Positions 1 through 5,159 of a stretch of DNA of 5,159 bases are shown here, piece by piece (the stretch's first letter is position 1; every line of letters begins with the position of its first letter). The stretch spans positions 1 through 5,159 of the forward strand of contig CAXYVC010000156.1 of the NCBI GenBank assembly GCA_964292295.1, read 5' to 3'. A program made the translations under genes and the position numbers. Source of the DNA: CAXYVC01 sp964292295. GTDB lineage: Bacteria; Acidobacteriota; Holophagae; Holophagales; Holophagaceae. The notes beneath the pieces were generated by a model. It did no database searches, had not been told where the DNA came from, and saw nothing but the letters and a program-made list of their open reading frames with translations.

Positions 1-359
1 CGCGCCCCCTCCACGCCGAAGAAGGCCCAGCCGAGCGCGGGGAGCAAACGCGTGGCGCCCTTCCCAGCCCGCCGGACCTGGGGAAGACCCAGGACCGCGC
101 CCGTCCAGGCCAGTGCCGCCCATGCGCCCGCGCCGACCACACCCGGTGAAAGCCGGGGCGCACCCGCACCTGCCGCAAGCCCCAGGCCGGCCCCGAGTGC
201 CAGGAGGCTGCATCCCCTGCAGACCCGCCAGCGCCCAAGGGCGAAGACCTCGCCCCGGTAGGCGGCGCACAGAGGGTGGTGGGCGAAGCGGTGGAAGCGG
301 TGCGCGGCCCTGGCGAGGCGGTCGATGCGCCGCGCCAGGGGCCGCGGAAGGCGGGTCAC
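1..359 (-). CDS. Small Cys/His-containing membrane protein, C-terminus cut by window edge
   Basis: The minus strand is open without a stop from a GTG at 359-357 to the left edge (119 complete codons). The GTG overlaps the stop of the upstream YbjQ-family gene in a GTGA, so translation is probably coupled; no strong Shine-Dalgarno lies upstream. The N-terminus is basic (VTRLPRPLARRIDRLARAA), followed by an HHPLC motif (His27, His28, Cys31) and a CRGC pair (Cys47, Cys50). Hydrophobic stretches follow at about 52-67 and 73-91, likely membrane helices, with more hydrophobic sequence near 105-115. The spaced His/Cys then CxxC next to a membrane segment recalls DUF2085-like small membrane proteins, in which a similar cysteine cluster precedes the first helices. 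That resemblance is from memory and weak. Function is unknown; the cysteines might bind a metal or form disulfides (inference). It is the fifth gene of the export operon. The reading frame itself is well supported by codon pattern and coupling. Confidence 0.66.
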   Translation of the reverse strand, partial: MTRLPRPLARRIDRLARAAHRFHRFAHHPLCAAYRGEVFALGRWRVCRGCSLLALGAGLGLAAGAGAPRLSPGVVGAGAWAALAWTGAVLGLPQVRRAGKGATRLLPALGWAFFGVEGA

Positions 360-709
360 CGCGCCAGGGGCCGGAGGACCACGGCGGTGCCGTACGCCAC
401 GATCTCGTTGGTGCTCTGCATGAGTTCCCCGGAGTCGAAGCGCATGGCGAGGATCGCGTTCGCGCCCAGGTGACGCGCCTGCATTTCCAGGCGGTTCATC
501 GCCTCGTTGCGGGCGTCGTTGGCCAGCTCCGTCATCATCGTGATCTCGCCGCCGAAGAAGGTCTGGCACCCCGCACAGGCGGTGCCGATGACGCTGCGGC
601 TGCGCACCGTGATGCCCCAGCAGGGGCCGATGACGCGCTCCACCTCGAAACCCGGGGGCGGCTCGAAGGTCGTGCAGATGGGGATCTGGTGCAGGTTCAC
701 GCCGCTCAC
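356..709 (-). CDS. YbjQ-family (DUF74, 'heavy-metal-binding domain') protein with CxxC
   Basis: This gene encodes 117 residues, close to the usual length of about 105-120 for the YbjQ/UPF0145 family. Family marks are the early G-x-T-V-R-S-R-S strand (residues 32-39), the FFGGEIT segment (51-57), the amphipathic helix ELANDARNEAMNRLEMQA (61-78), and the LGANAILAMRFD core (81-92) followed by a terminal strand with YGTAVVL. The family forms small ring-like oligomers and is named for putative heavy-metal binding, but its biochemical role is not established. Four cysteines are present (12, 30, 45, 48); Cys45 and Cys48 make a CAGC pair where relatives, as I remember them, usually have no cysteines. 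The start is GTG at 709-707, chosen because an AGGAG sits six bases upstream. It lies nine bases after the permease stop and overlaps the next gene by GTGA, so it belongs to the exporter operon. No signal peptide or membrane segment is seen, so a cytoplasmic protein is likely. Family assignment is confident; function is not. Confidence 0.88.
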   Translation of the reverse strand: MSGVNLHQIPICTTFEPPPGFEVERVIGPCWGITVRSRSVIGTACAGCQTFFGGEITMMTELANDARNEAMNRLEMQARHLGANAILAMRFDSGELMQSTNEIVAYGTAVVLRPLAR

Positions 710-715
710 GGAAGA

Positions 716-718
716 CTC

Positions 719-720
<2 letters not shown>
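716..720 (-). promoter_or_regulatory. Shine-Dalgarno (AGGAG) of the YbjQ-family gene
   Basis: On the minus strand AGGAG is followed by a six-base spacer and the GTG at 709. It overlaps the TAG stop of the permease gene (721-719), so ribosomes finishing the permease arrive on this site. It fixes the GTG start, which otherwise has no ATG rival nearby. Confidence 0.75.
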
Positions 721-1941
<1,221 letters not shown>

Positions 1942-1945
<4 letters not shown>

Positions 1946-3195
1946 CGGGAGGCCCCCTTGCGCTTCTGGGCCTCGGCCTCCAGCTCCGCATCGCTGCGCT
2001 TGCGCAGGTTCACGGAATCGCGGTCCTTCATCTCCTTGAGCTTGCGCACGGGGCCGGTGAGCCCCTTCTCGCCCGCCTTCAGGCCCTCCTTCACCTCGAA
2101 GTAGGCTGTGCTGGCGATGCCGGTCTTCACCGTGCGCTCCCGGGCGCGGCCGTTCTCGACGACCATCACCACGGAACGTCCCTCGGGGCTCAGCAGGCCC
2201 TTCTTCTGGGCCTCCTCCAGGCTGCCCTCCCGCTCCAGCACCGCCTGGAGGGGCACGCGCAGCACCTGCCTGGCCTCGGCGGTGAGGATCACGGCCCGGG
2301 CGGACATGCCGGGCCGCAGCTGGGCCACGTCCTGGGCCTTCATGTCCAGACCGACCTTCACCTTGTACATGTTGGCGTCCTGGCCGCTCTTCTCGGCCGC
2401 GCTGGCCACCTCATAGACCTTGCCGGGGAAGACCCGGCCGGGCAGCGATTCCACGCTCACCTGGGCACTCTGGCCCACCCGGCAGCGCACCACCTCGCTT
2501 TCGTTCACCTTGATCTCGGCAATCACCTCGCTCATGTCGGAGACCACCATGAGGGTGGCGCCCGCCACGTTGCTCATGCCCGGGATGGCCGTCTCGCCCT
2601 TCTCGGCCTTGAGGCCCGTCACGCGGCCCGAGATGGGGGCCCGCAGGACGGACTTCTCCAGGGCCGTCTTCGCGGCGGCCACGCTCGCCTCGTACTGGCG
2701 CACGTTGGCCATGCCCGACTGGTGGTTCAGCGCGGCGCTCTCCCGGGCCAGGCGGGCCTGGCGGTATTCCTCGTCGCTGATGAGCTTCTGGCGGAACAGC
2801 GCGTCCATGCGCGCGAAGTTCTCCTCGGAGCGCGCGCGGGAGGCCTGGAGGCGGCTGGCCTCCTTGCGGGAGGCGTCCAGCATGGCCTGGGCCTGGAGCG
2901 TTGCCTGGCGCAGGCTCTCGTGGTCGATGGTCACCAGCAGGTCGCCGGCCTTCACGTCCTGGCCGTCCTTCACGTGAAGGACCTTGATCTCGCCCATCAC
3001 GGAAGTGCCGATGTTGATCTTGGTCTTGGCCTGGATCTCGCCGCTGGCGCTGATCGTCTCGCGGATGTCGCCCGCGGCGATCGTGTCCCAGGAATAGAGG
3101 CTGGCGTCGTCCTTGGGGCCGCCGAGGGCCACCGCGAGGACCACGACGGCGGCGAGCGCGCCGGCGCCGATGAGGATCTTGGTCGTCTTGGTCAT
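1942..3195 (-). CDS. MacA/HlyD-family periplasmic adaptor (membrane fusion protein)
   Basis: The 417-residue product is the periplasmic adaptor that would bridge the permease to an outer-membrane TolC-like channel. An N-terminal anchor helix lies at about 6-25 after MTKTTK; no lipobox cysteine is present, so it is membrane-anchored like MacA rather than a lipoprotein. The two lipoyl half-motifs flank the coiled-coil hairpin: first half about 60-92 (V-M-G-E-I, V-K-D-G-Q-D-V-K-A-G-D-L-L), second half about 182-215 (LRAPISGRVTGLKAEKGETA). The alpha-hairpin runs about 93-180 and holds Arg129-x3-Leu133-x6-Ser140, matching the RLS motif linked to TolC docking. Beta-barrel and membrane-proximal domains follow (about 218-380), with the L-R-P-G-M-S-A motif at 293-299. 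A highly charged tail (about 384-417) is longer than needed. The start is ATG at 3195, three bases after the Yip1-gene stop, with only a weak GAAG upstream, suggesting translational coupling. The 3' end overlaps the permease gene by four bases. Confidence 0.93.
1953..1959 (-). promoter_or_regulatory. Shine-Dalgarno-like AAGGGGG of the permease gene
   Basis: On the minus strand AAGGGGG matches AAGGAGG at six of seven bases and ends seven bases before the GTG at 1945. It lies inside the last codons of the adaptor gene and supports the GTG start that overlaps the adaptor stop. Confidence 0.5.
2965..2982. repeat. 18-bp perfect palindrome inside the adaptor gene
   Basis: GTCCTTCAC is followed directly by its exact reverse complement GTGAAGGAC, with no loop. 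It encodes VLHVKD in the first lipoyl half of the adaptor. The flanking bases (2964 and 2983, both C) do not extend the symmetry. A partial second copy of the half-site, TTCACGTCCT, lies at 2951-2960. It could be a dimeric protein-binding site or chance; nothing ties it to a known regulator. Confidence 0.5.
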
Positions 3196-3198
3196 GGG

Positions 3199-3963
3199 CT
3201 ACTTCGCGAAGGCGATCTTGAGGACCACGAACAGGACGGGGATCGCCGTGCAGAGCGCGGCGCCCCAGGCCCTGGCCCGCAGCAGGTGACGGGCGGCCAC
3301 GTAGGTGAGCACCCAGGAAGCGACCATGAAGAGGTCGAGGGAACAGTAGAAGGCATAGAGCTTCGGGTTCGCGGGGTGCAGGAAGAAGCCCAGGCTGGTG
3401 GGGCTCAGCTTCTCGGGGCTGAGGCCCCCCACGGGGCGCAGGAAGCACATCAGGGCCGTGAGGAGCTGGTAGGGCAGCACCACCAGGCCCAGCACGGCGC
3501 TCATGTTCACGCCGTCCAGGAAGCCGGGCTTCCGATCCCGGTCCTCGGAGGAGGCCACGCCGAGACCCCAGTAGATCAGCCCCATGATCAGCACGCCGAA
3601 GGCGGTGCCGAAGATCCCGCCCACGATGCCCATGGGCAGCAGCATCTTGCCCTGCATGGCGATGATCGCGTCCACCTGCTCGGCGCCCAGGCGGGCATTC
3701 GCCTCCAGGGCAGGGCGCATCAGGGCGTCCACGTCGACCTTGGTGGCCCAGGCCACGACCAGCAGCACGCCCGCCAGCATCGACAGGACCGCGGGCCAGA
3801 GCCACACGCCGACGCCGGCCTCCCGGATGCGGGCGAAGGTCCTGGACGGCTCCGTGAAGAGGCCGAGAAAGATCTCTCCGAGGCCGGGGGCCTTGGGCTT
3901 CGGGGGCTGGGCGTCAGAACCGTAGAGGGAGCTCTCGGGGGGGGTGAAGGGCGTGTCGTTCAT
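3199..3963 (-). CDS. Yip1-family polytopic membrane protein
   Basis: The product is 254 residues. After a Pro-rich soluble N-terminus (about 1-28) comes the hallmark IFLGLFTEPSRTFARI (31-46), typical of the entry to the Yip1 domain (F-x2-P-x3-F-x-x-I). About five membrane helices follow: roughly 53-73, 108-133, 152-174, 203-226 and 232-251. Bacterial Yip1-domain proteins are common but have no settled role; eukaryotic Yip1 proteins act in vesicle traffic, which should not be carried over. The start is ATG at 3963-3961, supported by GAGG seven bases upstream; the open frame extends back to 4215, but that stretch is Pro/Gly/Arg-rich junk that crosses the divergent intergenic region and the acetyltransferase gene. 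It is first in the operon and three bases ahead of the adaptor gene, so it may assist the exporter, for example in assembly or in sensing envelope state (inference). Confidence 0.85.
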   Translation of the reverse strand: MNDTPFTPPESSLYGSDAQPPKPKAPGLGEIFLGLFTEPSRTFARIREAGVGVWLWPAVLSMLAGVLLVVAWATKVDVDALMRPALEANARLGAEQVDAIIAMQGKMLLPMGIVGGIFGTAFGVLIMGLIYWGLGVASSEDRDRKPGFLDGVNMSAVLGLVVLPYQLLTALMCFLRPVGGLSPEKLSPTSLGFFLHPANPKLYAFYCSLDLFMVASWVLTYVAARHLLRARAWGAALCTAIPVLFVVLKIAFAK

Positions 3964-4087
3964 GGCTGGACCTCGTGAGCCTGAAGGATATCCAAGGCCC
4001 GCCGACGGAGGGGATGGAGGGGGCGAGCCGGGGCTCTCCACCGCCGGTCGGAGGCCCAGCCGATGCCCGCCGGCGCTCAGGGCGGGC
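3964..4087. promoter_or_regulatory. Divergent intergenic region, probable promoters for both operons
   Basis: These 124 bases separate two divergently transcribed genes, so both promoters should lie here or run into the neighbouring gene starts. On the minus strand a TATCCT (3990-3985) within TTGGATATCC is the most A/T-rich spot and could be a -10 element, giving a leader of roughly 14 bases, but I find no convincing -35 at 16-18 bases. GGATATCC at 3986-3993 is itself a perfect 8-bp palindrome. No plus-strand -10/-35 pair is convincing. The GAGG at 3974-3971 serves the Yip1-family gene. No riboswitch or T-box structure was recognised, though the region is too short for a full T-box upstream of the acetyltransferase. 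Confidence 0.4.
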
Positions 4088-4089
4088 AT
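4063..4089 (+). repeat. Perfect 9-bp inverted repeat over the acetyltransferase start
   Basis: ATGCCCGCC (4063-4071) pairs exactly with GGCGGGCAT (4081-4089) around a nine-base loop GGCGCTCAG. The 3' arm contains the first two bases of the likely ATG start (4088-4090), and the AGGG Shine-Dalgarno-like sequence (4079-4082) straddles loop and stem. With seven G-C pairs out of nine it would be a stable RNA hairpin and could limit ribosome access. There is no T-run, so it is not an intrinsic terminator. As DNA it could also be an operator. Confidence 0.6.
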
Positions 4090-4978
4090 GATGGGAGGCA
4101 TGGCCCGTCCCCCTGCGCCCGCCCCGGATCTCCACGCCACCGTGGAGGCCCTCTGCTGCGCCGCGGGGGGACGGCCCGAGCGCCGCGCCTTCCCCAGCCG
4201 GGACGCGGTGGTCAACCTGCTGGAGGCGCTGCGGGGCGTGCTCTTCCCCGGCTTCTTCGGGCCCTCGGAACTCTCGGGCGAGACCCTGCGCTACCACCTG
4301 GGCGCCACCCTCGACCAGGTGCTCCACGACCTGGCGGAGCAGATCCGGCGCGCCTACCGGGTGACGGCCCCCGGAGAGGAGGCCTGCGAGGCCCGCGCCC
4401 TGGCGGTGGCCCGCGCCTTCGTGGCGCGGCTCCCCGAGGTGCGCCGCCTGCTGGGCACGGACGTGCAGGCCGCCTTCGAGGGGGACCCCGCCCTGCGCAG
4501 CCCCGACGAGGCCATCCTCTGCTACCCGGGCATCCTGGCCATCACCTGCCAGCGCCTGGCCCACGAGCTGCACCGCCTGGAGGTGCCCCTGATCCCGCGG
4601 GTCATGACCGAGCACGCCCACGCCCAGACCGGCATCGACATCCACCCCGGAGCGCGCATCGGCGAGGCCTTCTTCATCGACCACGGCACGGGCGTCGTCA
4701 TCGGGGAGACCTGCATCCTGGGCCGTGGCGTGCGGCTCTACCAGGGCGTCACCCTCGGCGCCAAGCGCTTCCCCCTGGACGCGGAAGGAAAGCCCATCAA
4801 GGGCATCGCGCGCCACCCCATCCTGGAGGACGAGGTCACCGTCTACGCCAACGCCACCCTCCTGGGCCGCATCACCGTGGGCAGGGGCTCGACCATCGGC
4901 GGCAACGTGTGGCTCACCCGCAGCGTCCCGCCCGGCAGCACCATCACCCAGGCCACGGAGCAGGACGGCCTGCCGTGA
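4088..4978 (+). CDS. cysE: Serine O-acetyltransferase (CysE/EpsC type)
   Basis: The enzyme transfers acetyl from acetyl-CoA to L-serine to give O-acetylserine, the first step of cysteine synthesis, in the cytosol. The product is 296 residues from ATG 4088. An alpha-helical N-terminal domain (about 15-165) leads into a left-handed beta-helix (about 180-275) with hexapeptide turns. Residues matching the E. coli active site are visible: Asp133 in GDPA, Asp198-His199 in IDHGTGVVIGET, and Arg242-His243 in ARHP; LYQGVTLGA (217-225) and GGNVWLTRSVPP (271-282) are classic. The segment between GVTLGA and RHP holds an insertion (KRFPLDAEGKPIKGI), as in the EpsC-like branch found in many anaerobes. The protein ends ...TEQDGLP, without the terminal Ile tail that E. 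coli CysE uses to bind CysK. The start could also be ATG 4091 or 4100; 4088 and 4091 have AGGG 5 and 8 bases upstream, while GGGAGG is too close to 4100. The frame remains open back to 3944 but that part is intergenic in character. Confidence 0.93.
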   Translation: MMGGMARPPAPAPDLHATVEALCCAAGGRPERRAFPSRDAVVNLLEALRGVLFPGFFGPSELSGETLRYHLGATLDQVLHDLAEQIRRAYRVTAPGEEACEARALAVARAFVARLPEVRRLLGTDVQAAFEGDPALRSPDEAILCYPGILAITCQRLAHELHRLEVPLIPRVMTEHAHAQTGIDIHPGARIGEAFFIDHGTGVVIGETCILGRGVRLYQGVTLGAKRFPLDAEGKPIKGIARHPILEDEVTVYANATLLGRITVGRGSTIGGNVWLTRSVPPGSTITQATEQDGLP

Positions 4979-5159
4979 GCCAGCCCCTCTGGTTCCAGTG
5001 GAGCCTGTGGGGCCTCTGGAAGCTGGGACGCGGCCTCGCCTGGGCCTGGCACCTGGTGCGGAAGCTCTGCCTGAGCACCCTCCTGCGCCGCCTGGTGAGT
5101 GCCGCGGTGCTGCTCGCGCTCGTCGGCGCGAGCCTCCTGCTCGGCCCCCTGGCCTGGCG
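4975..5159 (+). CDS. Trp-rich membrane-anchored protein, N-terminus only
   Basis: A GTG at 4975-4977 overlaps the acetyltransferase TGA (GTGA) and opens a frame that stays open to the right edge (61 complete codons). AGGA at 4962-4965, nine bases upstream, is a plausible Shine-Dalgarno. The N-terminus is unusual: tryptophans at 6, 9, 12 and 15 spaced every three residues, then 23 and 25, followed by a basic linker (RRL near 38-40) and a hydrophobic helix at about 41-60 (VSAAVLLALVGASLLLGPLA). This suggests a protein with an interfacial or membrane-associated N-terminus and an inner-membrane anchor with the remainder exported. Large envelope proteins of the AsmA/TamB kind, or a penicillin-binding or signalling protein, start with such a helix, but the visible part does not decide. 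Coupling to the acetyltransferase suggests co-expression, not necessarily shared function. Confidence 0.6.
   Translation, partial: MSQPLWFQWSLWGLWKLGRGLAWAWHLVRKLCLSTLLRRLVSAAVLLALVGASLLLGPLAW

Noticed and set aside
2411..3805. 464-codon minus-strand open frame
   Set aside because: It is a frame-shifted shadow of the Yip1-family and adaptor genes, Arg/Gly/Pro-rich without domain signals.
2722..3978. 418-codon plus-strand open frame
   Set aside because: It is antisense to the adaptor and Yip1-family genes, low-complexity in composition (His, Gln, Gly, Glu), and has no recognisable domain or ribosome site.
4025..4036. GAGCC-GG-GGCTC inverted repeat in the intergenic region
   Set aside because: Only five base pairs around a two-base centre, which is too tight for an RNA hairpin and expected by chance in GC-rich DNA.
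3944..4087. 48-residue N-terminal extension of the acetyltransferase
   Set aside because: It would overlap the start of the divergent Yip1-family gene and reads as Gly/Pro-rich sequence; the ATGs at 4088/4091 have AGGG at suitable distance.
3964..4215. 84-residue N-terminal extension of the Yip1-family protein
   Set aside because: The added part is Pro/Gly/Arg-rich, crosses the divergent intergenic region into the acetyltransferase gene, and the inner ATG at 3963 has a good GAGG seven bases upstream.
3914..4816. 300-codon minus-strand open frame
   Set aside because: It is antisense to the acetyltransferase, which has clear catalytic residues; composition is typical of an antisense shadow.

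Overview
The window is GC-rich (by eye around two thirds G+C or more) and tightly packed, with many GTG starts and three four-base GTGA gene overlaps. This points to a free-living, high-GC, diderm bacterium, because a MacA/MacB-type envelope export module is present. The style of the genes would fit Holophagae-type Acidobacteriota or a deltaproteobacterium-like lineage. Nothing here (no rRNA, no marker protein) proves the taxon, so that is inference only.

Layout. Two gene blocks diverge from a short intergenic region at about 3964-4087. Leftward (minus strand) runs a compact five-gene operon: a Yip1-family membrane protein (3963-3199), a MacA/HlyD-type periplasmic adaptor (3195-1942), a MacB/FtsX-type ABC permease (1945-719), a YbjQ-family small protein carrying a CxxC pair (709-356), and the N-terminal part of a small Cys/His-containing membrane protein that runs off the left edge (359-1). 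Gaps are 3, -4, 9 and -4 bases, so the five are almost certainly co-transcribed. Rightward (plus strand) is a serine O-acetyltransferase (4088-4978), overlapping by four bases the start of a Trp-rich, membrane-anchored protein cut by the right edge (4975 to end).

How the genes may work together. The adaptor and permease would form the inner-membrane and periplasmic parts of a MacAB-TolC-like exporter. The adaptor keeps the R-x3-L-x6-S hairpin-tip motif associated with TolC docking. The permease carries no ATPase domain, and neither an ATPase nor an outer-membrane channel gene lies in the window, so those parts must come from elsewhere. The Yip1 and YbjQ proteins and the left-edge protein are accessory partners of unknown role. 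The serine acetyltransferase starts cysteine biosynthesis (L-serine to O-acetylserine) and is transcribed separately.

No RNA genes, CRISPR arrays, insertion sequences, phage genes or rho-independent terminators were seen. The most notable non-coding signals are a perfect 9-bp inverted repeat that buries the likely start codon of the acetyltransferase, and an 18-bp perfect palindrome inside the adaptor gene. I did not find a convincing wholly new system; the unusual accessory composition of the export operon is the best lead.
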